IMG/VR virus record: IMGVR_UViG_3300032083_004031
Location: 1-36,064 of that record
Strand: one strand, 5' to 3'
Origin: a virus
DNA: 36,064 nt
The notes under the pieces are model-generated. The model did no database searches. It had not been told where the DNA came from and saw nothing but the letters and a program-made list of their open reading frames with translations. A program made the translations under genes and the position numbers. Shown here in pieces: positions 14,778-21,753 of the stretch. The first letter of the stretch is position 1, and each line of letters starts with the position of its first letter.

Positions 14778-14798
14778 AGCCCCGCTATTGGCGGGGCT
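14778..14798. terminator. Bidirectional terminator between early and anti-CRISPR genes
   Basis: Perfect stem AGCCCCGC (14778-14785) with GCGGGGCT (14791-14798), loop TATTG. The T-run is poor on both strands. It lies between two convergent genes and includes the stop codon of the aca gene. Confidence 0.6.
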
Positions 14799-14994
14799 GT
14801 TCATTTCCGATGGCTTCGAGCATTACTTGAAGGCCATAGCTCATCTTCTTATCGCCTCGGAGAATGGCATTCAGATACTGCCTAGTCATGCCAACTCTTT
14901 CTGCGAGCTCTGTTTTGTTACCAGCGATGATCTCGGCCTTGTTGATTAGATCATTTGCCTTGTTAGGTTCGTAGTTTACGCGGGCGTCTATCAT
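14785..14994 (-). CDS. Aca-type HTH repressor (anti-CRISPR associated)
   Basis: A 69-residue XRE-like helix-turn-helix protein (IIAGNKTELAERVGMTRQYL, NAILRGDKKMSYGLQVML). It directly follows an AcrIF11-like gene with an ATGA overlap, which is the classic acr-aca arrangement. Aca proteins bind inverted repeats in the acr promoter and repress it. Such repeats are present at 15481-15505. From memory, Aca7 was described beside AcrIF11-like genes in Halomonas; this protein may be of that family, but I cannot confirm the subtype. Its stop codon lies in the terminator stem. Confidence 0.85.
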   Translation of the reverse strand: MIDARVNYEPNKANDLINKAEIIAGNKTELAERVGMTRQYLNAILRGDKKMSYGLQVMLEAIGNEQPRQ

Positions 14995-15449
14995 TCTTTC
15001 ACCAGATCCGCTTCGCGGCCCATCATGCTGACCATGTAAGAGGTGCCTTGCTCGTCTTCAACTTCGACTGCACGAAAGCCTAGGGTCTGAGCAGCGCGAG
15101 CGGTGAATAATTGAACGTCCCAGCTAGCATCTGCCATGTCTTCGGCTTCGATGTCTAGATCCATATCCCAAATGCTTTTGCTTTCATCGATTAGGGCTTC
15201 GGCATCGTTTTCGTCGATGTTCAGCTTTTCTGCCAGCTCGGCAACCAGTTCAGAGAGTTTTTCAGCATCGTCATGATAGAAAAGCTGCCCGGCTTCAATG
15301 ATGTCAGCTTCATCAACTTCAATGCTGTATGTCATGTGGTCGCCAGCAGTCATCACATAAGCTTCATCAGCGAAAAACAGAAACTCACCAAAACGGCCGA
15401 AAGAATTGATTTCAGTGATTTCGCTTGGGCTGGTGTGAAGTAGTTTCAT
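14991..15449 (-). CDS. acrIF11: AcrIF11-like anti-CRISPR protein (ADP-ribosyltransferase)
   Basis: A 152-residue protein that lines up with AcrIF11 as I remember it: HTSPSEIT (5-12), GRFGEFLFF (18-26), YVMTAGDHMTYSIEVDEADI (31-50), IEAGQLFYH (51-59), TLGFRAV (122-128), DEQGTSYM (132-139). AcrIF11 inactivates the type I-F CRISPR surveillance complex by NAD-dependent ADP-ribosylation of Cas8f, blocking PAM recognition. The N-terminal HTS and the conserved C-terminal DEQG fit an ADP-ribosyltransferase fold. AGGAGAT precedes the ATG. It is the first gene of a two-gene minus-strand operon with aca, and the host or its relatives presumably carry type I-F. Confidence 0.9.
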   Translation of the reverse strand: MKLLHTSPSEITEINSFGRFGEFLFFADEAYVMTAGDHMTYSIEVDEADIIEAGQLFYHDDAEKLSELVAELAEKLNIDENDAEALIDESKSIWDMDLDIEAEDMADASWDVQLFTARAAQTLGFRAVEVEDEQGTSYMVSMMGREADLVKE

Positions 15450-15475
15450 GGCTGCATCTCCTGGTTGATGTATTT

Positions 15476-15505
15476 ATTATATTGAAACTAAGTTTCCGTT
15501 TCAAT
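15476..15505 (-). promoter_or_regulatory. acr promoter with Aca operator in the spacer
   Basis: On the minus strand: -35 TTGAAA (15499-15504), spacer 17, -10 TATAAT (15476-15481), nearly perfect consensus. The spacer is covered by inverted repeats: ATTGAAAC (15481-15488) with GTTTCAAT (15498-15505), and a tighter GAAAC-TAA-GTTTC (15484-15496) sharing the left arm. A bound Aca protein would block RNA polymerase directly. This fits strong expression on infection followed by repression. Confidence 0.85.
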
Positions 15506-15635
15506 GTTTTTTTGAATGTCCCGTTGCTAAAGTGTCGGGTTTGGTGCACTCTTATTTCTAGGCTGCGCAAGCTACGCGCTTAAGCCACCCCATATTGAAG
15601 CCCTGCCGGTTACCCGGCGGGGTTTTTGCGTTTCT
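15506..15635 (+). other. Late-leader region upstream of the lysis genes
   Basis: Non-coding. It would be the place of the late promoter PR' (after the Q-position gene and before a strong terminator), but I could not find a convincing -35/-10 pair; TTATTT at 15552 is a weak -10 candidate. The lambda scheme would be a short leader RNA that stops at 15601-15627 unless antiterminated. Confidence 0.4.
15601..15627 (+). terminator. Strong intrinsic terminator before the tRNA and lysis genes
   Basis: Nine-pair stem CCCTGCCGG (15601-15609) with CCGGCGGGG (15614-15622), loop TTAC, then five T (15623-15627). It stands in the place of lambda tR', so late genes would need antitermination to be expressed. 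Confidence 0.85.
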
Positions 15636-15711
15636 AGCGGCTGTGGACCACTGGCTGGTTGCCGGGCTCATATCCCGGAGATAGCGGGTTCGATTCCCGC
15701 CGCCGCTACCA
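15636..15711 (+). tRNA. tRNA with CAU anticodon (Met or Ile2), CCA encoded
   Basis: 76 bases including the 3' CCA. Acceptor AGCGGCT pairs with CGCCGCT at six of seven positions. Anticodon arm CCGGG-CTCATAT-CCCGG places U33, C34-A35-U36 and A37 correctly. T arm GCGGG-TTCGATT-CCCGC is perfect, and GG is present in the D-loop. Odd: position 8 is G instead of the near-universal U, and the D-stem pairs well only if shifted by one (GACC with GGTT). It may be an atypical phage tRNA or slightly degenerate. CAU could mean Met or, with lysidine, Ile for AUA codons. Confidence 0.75.
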
Positions 15712-15779
15712 TTTCATGCGTTGCCACCTGGTAATGCCTTGCCCCTCCGTGTTGGGGCTTTTCTATTCCTGAGGTCATC

Positions 15780-16310
15780 ATGTCTGCTCACTCGCCTGCC
15801 CATTGGTATGACGAGGCGGCACTGCTGCGCCTTGAGCCAGCGCCGCCCACTGATACACGAGCGGGCAACGTGGCCGCGTTCCTCGACATGCTGGCCTATG
15901 CAGAGGGCACGCCTCGATACGGCAATCAAGACGGCTATAACGTGATTGTCGGTGGCGGCACCTTTGAGAGGTACCACGATCACCCGCGGCAACTGGTGTG
16001 GCTGCCTGCTTATAAGATCAATTCAAGCGCTGCTGGTCGCTATCAGTTCCTGACCCGCACTTGGGATGATCTGGCTGAACGCTTCAACCTGCCCGACTTC
16101 ACTCCTGCCAGCCAGGATCTAGGCGCGATTCACCTTATCCGACAATGCCAAGCGCTCTCTCTGATTCATGAAGGTCGCATCCGCGAGGCTATCCATGCGT
16201 GTAGGCGTATCTGGGCGAGCCTGCCAGGTGCCGGATATGGTCAGCGTGAATTAGCTACTGATGAGCTGCTGGGCGTGTACGAAACTGTCGGCGGCATTTC
16301 CATCGATTAA
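15780..16310 (+). CDS. R: Endolysin, lambda R-type lytic transglycosylase
   Basis: A 176-residue homologue of lambda R: AAFLDMLAYAEGTPRYGNQ, GYNVIVGGGTFERYHDHPR, SSAAGRYQFLTRTWDDL, RIWASLPGAGYGQRE. The catalytic Glu42 (AYAEGT) aligns with lambda Glu19. It cleaves the glycan backbone of peptidoglycan. A 20-residue N-terminal extension without a signal peptide precedes the domain, so release should depend on the holin that follows. GAGG precedes the ATG. Here the order is R, S, Rz, not S, R, Rz as in lambda. Confidence 0.95.
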   Translation: MSAHSPAHWYDEAALLRLEPAPPTDTRAGNVAAFLDMLAYAEGTPRYGNQDGYNVIVGGGTFERYHDHPRQLVWLPAYKINSSAAGRYQFLTRTWDDLAERFNLPDFTPASQDLGAIHLIRQCQALSLIHEGRIREAIHACRRIWASLPGAGYGQRELATDELLGVYETVGGISID

Positions 16311-16338
16311 CTGACGAGGCCCGCCCGAGAGGTGCGCC

Positions 16339-16701
16339 ATGAACAAACGATCTGACGAGAAACGCACCATGCCAAACCGCGACCCGAACAACTGGCAGTG
16401 GCTGGTGAACATGATCCCGTACCTACTACTAAGTGCCGCCACCTTTACGGTTGGCTTCATTACTGTGCTGCATAACGGCGGGCCATGGACTAAGGCGCTG
16501 ATGAGCGCAACGGTGGGTACCATCCTGTCGTTGTCTCTGTACCCCGTGTTCTTGTGGGTGGCTGCTTATTACCAGCTGCCGGAAGAGGTGGCGTTCGCGC
16601 CTTGTGTATTCCTGGCGATCATGGGTGTGGAGTGGGTACGCAATAAGGCCGATGGCCTCTACGAGGTGTTGGTTGCCTTTATCACGAAGTGGCTCAAATG
16701 A
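16339..16701 (+). CDS. Holin, lambda S-like, possible dual start
   Basis: A 120-residue protein with three membrane segments (about 22-43, 53-76 and 83-100) and the lambda holin-like stretch HNGGPWTKALMSATVGTILS. It permeabilises the inner membrane to free the endolysin. GAGAGGTG precedes the first ATG; a second in-frame ATG at codon 11 (16369) has a weaker GAGAAA. The first start adds the charged MNKRSDEKRT, so long and short forms could act as antiholin and holin, as with lambda S107/S105. It overlaps the next gene (ATGA). Confidence 0.85.
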   Translation: MNKRSDEKRTMPNRDPNNWQWLVNMIPYLLLSAATFTVGFITVLHNGGPWTKALMSATVGTILSLSLYPVFLWVAAYYQLPEEVAFAPCVFLAIMGVEWVRNKADGLYEVLVAFITKWLK

Positions 16702-17111
16702 TTGCCTCACTTAAGGCGAAAGCCATTGGTCTGATGGTGGCTGCCTTGGCGCTGCTGAGTGCTTTCCTCTACTGGCAGCACGTCACCACCCAGCGAGACG
16801 CCTACCAAGCAGAAGCCGAGCGCCAGCGTGATCGTGCCGAGATCCTTCAAGAGCACCAGCAGTGGCAGCGCCAGCAGATCGAAACCCTAAGCAGCGCTAT
16901 GGCTGAGCGTGACCGGACGTTGAGCGCTCTTCGTGATGACATCAGCGCCAGCACTTCAGCACTTCAATCATTAGGAGAGAGCGATGCAGAGGCGCGTGAT
17001 TGGCTCGATGGCGATAGGCCTGGCGTTATCACTGACTGGGTGCGCGAGCTCCAGCGATCGGGCACTGATGACGTGCGACTGCCCGACAGTACCCCAGCAT
17101 CTAACGAGTGA
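16698..17111 (+). CDS. Rz: Inner-membrane spanin (Rz)
   Basis: A 137-residue protein with an N-terminal membrane anchor (IGLMVAALALLSAFLYW) and a long periplasmic coiled coil (DAYQAEAERQRDRAEILQEH through AERDRTLSALRDD). The start at 16698 overlaps the holin stop. With the nested Rz1 lipoprotein it spans the periplasm and disrupts the outer membrane in the last step of lysis. Confidence 0.93.
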   Translation: MIASLKAKAIGLMVAALALLSAFLYWQHVTTQRDAYQAEAERQRDRAEILQEHQQWQRQQIETLSSAMAERDRTLSALRDDISASTSALQSLGESDAEARDWLDGDRPGVITDWVRELQRSGTDDVRLPDSTPASNE

Positions 17112-17253
17112 GCTACCTGCGCCCGCGCTGATACTAGATAGCAACAGGGGCTTGCTGCTGTTGCTCGCTGAGTACGAGGCGATGCGCCGCAGGTTCAATG
17201 CAGATCGGGCTGCAGTGGTGGAGATACTGACAAATGATGCGGGTGATGAGTGA
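16984..17253 (+). CDS. Rz1: Outer-membrane spanin lipoprotein (Rz1), nested in Rz
   Basis: An 89-residue lipoprotein in another frame, beginning inside Rz (128 shared bases) and running 142 bases past it. Signal peptide MQRRVIGSMAIGLALSLTGC with lipobox LTGC (Cys20), followed by SSS, so outer-membrane sorting is expected. GGAGAG precedes the ATG. Longer than lambda Rz1 (60 residues before processing), with a Pro-containing linker and C-terminal helix to contact Rz. Confidence 0.93.
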   Translation: MQRRVIGSMAIGLALSLTGCASSSDRALMTCDCPTVPQHLTSELPAPALILDSNRGLLLLLAEYEAMRRRFNADRAAVVEILTNDAGDE

Positions 17254-17299
17254 TGCACCAAGCGGGTGCAAAAAAATCAATGGTTCCTCCTGGGCACCC

Positions 17300-17392
17300 T
17301 GGTGGGGTCTACGGGGGAACATAGCCGCAGAATTCGGCTATTTATGAGATTTTTACAGGGCGGCCGGTTCCGGTTCCGGTAAGGGGTTTGGG
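17300..17392 (+). other. Probable cos site (packaging start)
   Basis: Directly upstream of the Nu1-like gene. The segment TACG (17310-17313), then 25 bases, then TATTTATGA (17339-17347) reproduces the lambda spacing between the left edge of cosN and its TATTTATGA block, as I remember that sequence. By alignment the 12-base cohesive end would be GGGGAACATAGC (17314-17325). A dyad ATAGCCG/CGGCTAT (17321-17341) lies across it. Downstream GGTTCC repeats (17365-17378) could act as terminase-binding (R-like) sites. The exact nick positions are inferred. Confidence 0.6.
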
Positions 17393-17941
17393 ATGGCTAC
17401 TCAGGTTGATGTGGCCGCGCATCTAGATTTGTCTGATCGGTGGGTTCGTGAACTAGTGCAAAGCGGCGTGTTGCCTGCCTCTAAGGGTCGCGGTGGGTAT
17501 GACCTAGAGCAGTGTCGGCTAGCCTACATTCGTCATATACGTGGACAGCTATCCGGACAAGTGCGTGTTCCGGAAGCGAGAGGGATAGAAGCGCCGGAAG
17601 ATGTGATCGATCCCTACATTGAGCAGAAGCGCGAGCAAGAAGAATATCTGCTGACAAGAGAGCGCCGCATAGGCCAGCAACAAAAGAACGAAGTGGCAGC
17701 TAGAAAAGTGGTTCCATCTGAGTTCGCCATATTTACCTTGTCGAAGGTGTCCGCCGAGATAGCCGCCATCCTCGATACCCTGCCGTTAACAATGAAGCGT
17801 AAGCACCCCGATCTAGAGACACGCCATCTTGACACTTTGATGCGTGAATTGGCGCGCGCCCGCAACAAGGCCAGCGGCCTAGACGATATTTTACCGGAGC
17901 TGATGGATGAGTTTTTTGACGGTATCGATAGCCCAGCTTAG
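17393..17941 (+). CDS. Nu1: Terminase small subunit, Nu1-like
   Basis: A 182-residue protein, the same size as lambda gpNu1. N-terminal winged helix (TQVDVAAHLDLSDRWVRELV, SGVLPASKGRGGYDLEQCRL) for cos binding, middle coiled region (IEQKREQEEYLLTRERRIG), and a C-terminal part that binds the large subunit. It recognises cos and recruits gpA. It overlaps the large subunit gene by 35 bases. Confidence 0.92.
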   Translation: MATQVDVAAHLDLSDRWVRELVQSGVLPASKGRGGYDLEQCRLAYIRHIRGQLSGQVRVPEARGIEAPEDVIDPYIEQKREQEEYLLTRERRIGQQQKNEVAARKVVPSEFAIFTLSKVSAEIAAILDTLPLTMKRKHPDLETRHLDTLMRELARARNKASGLDDILPELMDEFFDGIDSPA

Positions 17942-19832
17942 GGAGTGGAAACGATCAGTACGCCAGGGCCTGCTCGCTCTATTCCGCCCTGCACCCATGA
18001 CCGCCGTAGAGTGGGCAGACGAGAACTTCTACTTATCCAGTGAGTCGAGCTACCACGAAGGACGCTGGACAACGCTCGCCTTCCAGATCGCAATACTCAA
18101 CGCGATGGGAAATGACGAGATACGCACAGTCAACGTAGTTAAGTCGGCGCGCCTCGGTTACACCAAAATGCTGTTGGCCGCGGCTGGCTACCTGCTTGAA
18201 CACAAAAAACGCAACATCCTGACGTTCTCGCCGACCGACACGGACGCCGAGAGCTTTATGAAGACGCACCTTAAGACCATGGTGCGTGACGTGCCGGTGG
18301 TTCTCGACCTGGCGCCGTGGTTTGGCAAGAAGCACCCCGACAACACACTGGCTGCTCTTCGCTTCGCCAACGGTAAGCAATTTTTTGTTCACGGTGGTAA
18401 AGCCGCTCGCAACTACCGCGAGAAGTCTGTCGATGTTGTCATCTACGACGAGCTTGCGGCCTTCGACGAGGACATTGAAAAAGAGGGTAGCCCGACAACG
18501 CTCGGTGATAAGCGCCTCGAAGGCTCAACGTTCCCCAAGTCCATTCGTGGATCCACGCCTAAAGTGCGCGGCCAGTGTCAGATAGAAGCTGCTGCTGAAG
18601 AGTCACCACACAAGCTAGGCTTTAACGTCCCTTGCCCACATTGCGGGGAAGAACAGGTTCTTAAGTTTGGTGGACCGGATACTGACTTCGGTATCAAGTG
18701 GGATAAGGACAAGCCTGAAACTGCGTTCTATCAGTGTGAGCACAATGGCTGCGTTATCAAGCAGCATGAACTTCAGGACGAAAGCCGTGAGTACAGCATT
18801 AAGGATGGCCGCTGGATCTGCACCGAAACCGGCATATGGACGCGTAATGGCATCGATTGGTTTGGCGCTGATGACGAGCCCATTCCAACGCCGGAGAGCA
18901 TCACTTTTTACCTGTGGACAGTTTTATCGCCCTTCACCACTTGGGAGCGTATTGTCCGCGACTTCCTTAAGTCAAAGAATTCACCGTCGAAGCTAAAGAC
19001 CTTTGTTAACACCACGCTGGGCGAAACCTGGGAAGACGAGCTTGGTGAGAAGCTGGAATGGGAAACCCTCTACGGGCGACGGGAAGTATTCCCGCGGGTA
19101 CCGGATGGAGCGGTTGCCTTGATGGGCGGCATCGATACACAGGATGACCGTTATGAGGGTCGCGTGTGGGCGTTTGGCCCTGACGAGGAAAGCTGGCTAG
19201 TAGATCGTTGGATTCTTTACGGTGACCCCGCTGGCCCTGAGTTAAAACGCAAGGTGGCCATGAAGTTGCACCAGGGCTATCAGCGCACCGACGGCAACTG
19301 GATGACAGTGATGCGCTGGGGCTGGGATGCCATGGGTCACTACACGGATGAAGTCTATGCCATGAGCAAGCAGCAGGGCGTCTACTGGGTGATCCCGCTG
19401 CAGGGTGCAAACAAGGCTGGCAAGCCGATCGCCAACTTCCCTCGCAAGAAGACCGTCAAAGGCGTGTTCCTAACGACGGTGGGTACCGATAACGCCAAAG
19501 AGCTTATCTATAACCGATTGAAGATTCAGCCACAGCCAGGTGTTGCCCTTGCTGGTTGCGTACATCTGCCGAGCAATAACGACATTTGCGACGAAGACGA
19601 GATCAAGCAGCTTACCGCTGAAATCAAAACCGCCAAGATTGAGAAGGGCCGCCGTGTCTATCGCTGGGAATCAGGTGGTCGACGCAACGAGGCGCTGGAC
19701 TGTTTCGTTTACGCCCTGGCTGCCCTGCGTATATCACAGCAACGCTTCGGCCTAGACCTTAATGACACCGCCACTCTGGCACCCCGGCCTAAACGCCGTC
19801 GTAGCCGCGTCACACGGAAGAACAGTTTATGA
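17907..19832 (+). CDS. A: Terminase large subunit, lambda gpA type
   Basis: A 641-residue packaging motor and cos endonuclease of the GpA family (PF05876). ATPase: Walker A-like KSARLGYTK (79-87) and Walker B VVIYDE (177-182). A zinc ribbon has CPHC (243-246) and C277/C282. Nuclease domain with GGIDTQDDR (407-415) and the C-terminal RRNEALDCFVYALAAL block. The length equals lambda gpA (641). GGAG precedes the ATG. All key residues are intact, so packaging should be functional and of the cos type. Confidence 0.97.
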   Translation: MSFLTVSIAQLREWKRSVRQGLLALFRPAPMTAVEWADENFYLSSESSYHEGRWTTLAFQIAILNAMGNDEIRTVNVVKSARLGYTKMLLAAAGYLLEHKKRNILTFSPTDTDAESFMKTHLKTMVRDVPVVLDLAPWFGKKHPDNTLAALRFANGKQFFVHGGKAARNYREKSVDVVIYDELAAFDEDIEKEGSPTTLGDKRLEGSTFPKSIRGSTPKVRGQCQIEAAAEESPHKLGFNVPCPHCGEEQVLKFGGPDTDFGIKWDKDKPETAFYQCEHNGCVIKQHELQDESREYSIKDGRWICTETGIWTRNGIDWFGADDEPIPTPESITFYLWTVLSPFTTWERIVRDFLKSKNSPSKLKTFVNTTLGETWEDELGEKLEWETLYGRREVFPRVPDGAVALMGGIDTQDDRYEGRVWAFGPDEESWLVDRWILYGDPAGPELKRKVAMKLHQGYQRTDGNWMTVMRWGWDAMGHYTDEVYAMSKQQGVYWVIPLQGANKAGKPIANFPRKKTVKGVFLTTVGTDNAKELIYNRLKIQPQPGVALAGCVHLPSNNDICDEDEIKQLTAEIKTAKIEKGRRVYRWESGGRRNEALDCFVYALAALRISQQRFGLDLNDTATLAPRPKRRRSRVTRKNSL

Positions 19833-20050
19833 CCACAACCTATACCGATCGACTTGCCAAGGTGCGCGTCGCCATCGATAAGCTGATCGAAGGGTCGCAG
19901 TCCTGGCGAATGGGTGACCGGCAATACACGCGGGCTGATCTCAGCACGCTTTACAACATGGAAAAGCACTACGCAAAGCTTGCCGCTAAGGAGCAAGCAG
20001 CCGCCAGTGGTAGAGGTGGTCGTAACCGTATTCGCTACATTGGGATGTAA
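19829..20050 (+). CDS. W: Head-tail joining protein, gpW-like
   Basis: A 73-residue protein (lambda gpW 68). ATGA overlap with A. Helical N-terminus (TDRLAKVRVAIDKLIEGSQ), hairpin SWRMGDRQYTRADLSTLYNM and basic tail RGGRNRIRYIG fit the gpW fold. It closes the portal after packaging and readies it for tail binding. Confidence 0.9.
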   Translation: MTTTYTDRLAKVRVAIDKLIEGSQSWRMGDRQYTRADLSTLYNMEKHYAKLAAKEQAAASGRGGRNRIRYIGM

Positions 20051-20053
20051 TCC

Positions 20054-21715
20054 ATGGGTTTATTAAAGCGCTTAACATCAGGTGGCCTGGCGGATACTCA
20101 GGAAAAGCTGGCGCGCGCAGAGCTTGAGCGTTTAGCCCAAACCAAAGGCCGAAATACGGCCAACGTTGGAAGCGAGACCCGGCACCGCGGCGCAAGCCGT
20201 ATGATTCGCTCAATGATGAGCTGGTTACCCGGCATGGGCAGTCCGCGTCAGGATACGCCCACCTCTGAGCGCGAAGCACTGATTAGCCGTTCACGTGATG
20301 CGTACCGCAATCACATGTTGGGCCGTGCCGCGATTAATCGCGCGGCAACCAATATTGTCGGCATGGGGCTAACTGTTCGTCCCAACGTTGACCGCGACGC
20401 CCTAGGTATTAGCGATGAGCAAGCCTCAGCGCTCAATGATCAGTTGGCCCGCAACTTCCGGCTATGGGCAGAAGACCCCAATGAGTGTGACGCCGAGGCA
20501 AGCCAAGACTTTTATATGCTGCAGCGGCTGGCGTTAATCAGCGCATTGCTGAGTGGTGACGTGCTGGTTATGACGCCGAGCGACCAGCGTTTAGGCGGGA
20601 TCTTCTCAACGAAGCTGCAGCTAGTAGAGTCCGAGCGGGTCGGCAACCCGCTAGCAGGGGTGTTAAACCCCCAAGAGATAGATGGTGTACGCGTAGACAG
20701 CTTGGGTCGCCCGACGCACTTTAACGTCAGTCGAGGTTATCCCAGCGATTACACCACCCCGAAAGGGTATGACTGGATACCCGTCTTCGGCGAACGGACA
20801 GGTCGCCGTCGCGTGCTGCATTTAATGAACGAAAAGGCACGCCCTGGCCAAGTGCGAGGCGTGCCGTTCCTGGCACCGATCCTAGAAGCGCTCCAAAAAC
20901 TGGAGCGCTTTAGCCAAGCAGAGCTAACAGCGGCGGTCATTAGCGCCATGTTTACGGTGGCCATCAAGCACACACGTGACGAGAACGAAATTCCCGTTCA
21001 AGGCGCCTCGACGTGGGATGAATACAGCGATGACCCCAACAAGCCTGACCGGCCAGTGGTACGAAGCGACAACGATACCCGGGAAGATGGTGAAGCCCTG
21101 ACGTTAGGCGAGGGGGCTGTATGGGATCTTGAAGAAGGGGCTGAGCCGGTTCCGATAAGCCCCAACCGGCCTAACGCCCAGTTCGACCCATTCTTTGTGG
21201 CTGTCGTTAAAGAGATTGGTGCAGCACTCGAAATGCCCGCTGAAGTGTTGCTAATGCACTTTAGTACCAGTTACACCGCAGCCCGTGCCGCCTTCAACCA
21301 GCTCTGGAAGTTTATTAAGCAGCGCCGCCACCATATGACGGTGCAGTTTTGCCAACCCACCTATGAACTGGTGATTGATGAGATGGTGGCGAGAGGGATG
21401 GTGGATCTGCCTGGTTACAGTGACCCTGCAAAACGCCGTGCCTATACGCGCTCTCTCTGGATCGGCGAACCGCTTGGCTCGCTGAATGAGCAGGTGGACG
21501 CCCGCGCCGCTACAGAGCGTATCGCTAACGGCACCAGTAACGAACATATCGAAACCATGGCGCTGCACGGCGAGGACTGGGAAGACGTTCACCAAGATCG
21601 GGCGAGAGAGATACTGCGCAAGCGCGCCGACGGCGTCCCGCTGTATGTCGGCGGGAAAGTTCACGAAGCGCAAGATAGCGCCGATAAACGCGCCACCAGC
21701 ACTGAAACCGACTGA
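20054..21715 (+). CDS. B: Portal protein, lambda gpB family
   Basis: A 553-residue portal (PF05136; lambda gpB 533). Recognised by SRDAYRNHMLGRAAINRAAT, NIVGMGLTVRP, NECDAEASQDFYMLQRLALI, SALLSGDVLVM, HLMNEKARPGQVRGVPFLAP, LEMPAEVLLMHFSTSYTAAR. The dodecamer forms the DNA channel at one vertex. It starts three bases after W. The C-terminal tail (KVHEAQDSADKRATSTETD) is charged and probably flexible. Confidence 0.96.
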   Translation: MGLLKRLTSGGLADTQEKLARAELERLAQTKGRNTANVGSETRHRGASRMIRSMMSWLPGMGSPRQDTPTSEREALISRSRDAYRNHMLGRAAINRAATNIVGMGLTVRPNVDRDALGISDEQASALNDQLARNFRLWAEDPNECDAEASQDFYMLQRLALISALLSGDVLVMTPSDQRLGGIFSTKLQLVESERVGNPLAGVLNPQEIDGVRVDSLGRPTHFNVSRGYPSDYTTPKGYDWIPVFGERTGRRRVLHLMNEKARPGQVRGVPFLAPILEALQKLERFSQAELTAAVISAMFTVAIKHTRDENEIPVQGASTWDEYSDDPNKPDRPVVRSDNDTREDGEALTLGEGAVWDLEEGAEPVPISPNRPNAQFDPFFVAVVKEIGAALEMPAEVLLMHFSTSYTAARAAFNQLWKFIKQRRHHMTVQFCQPTYELVIDEMVARGMVDLPGYSDPAKRRAYTRSLWIGEPLGSLNEQVDARAATERIANGTSNEHIETMALHGEDWEDVHQDRAREILRKRADGVPLYVGGKVHEAQDSADKRATSTETD

Positions 21716-21736
21716 CCCGCCACCCGGCGGGTCTTT
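21714..21736 (+). terminator. Weak terminator-like hairpin after the portal gene
   Basis: Perfect stem GACCCGCC (21714-21721) with GGCGGGTC (21726-21733), loop ACCC, then TTTC. The short T-run makes partial termination or mRNA end protection likely. Confidence 0.5.
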
Positions 21737-21753
21737 CATTAGGAGAACACCCC

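Noticed and set aside
14785-15449. Toxin-antitoxin pair
   Set aside because: An HTH gene after an ADP-ribosyltransferase-like gene could be read this way, but the match to AcrIF11 is much more specific.
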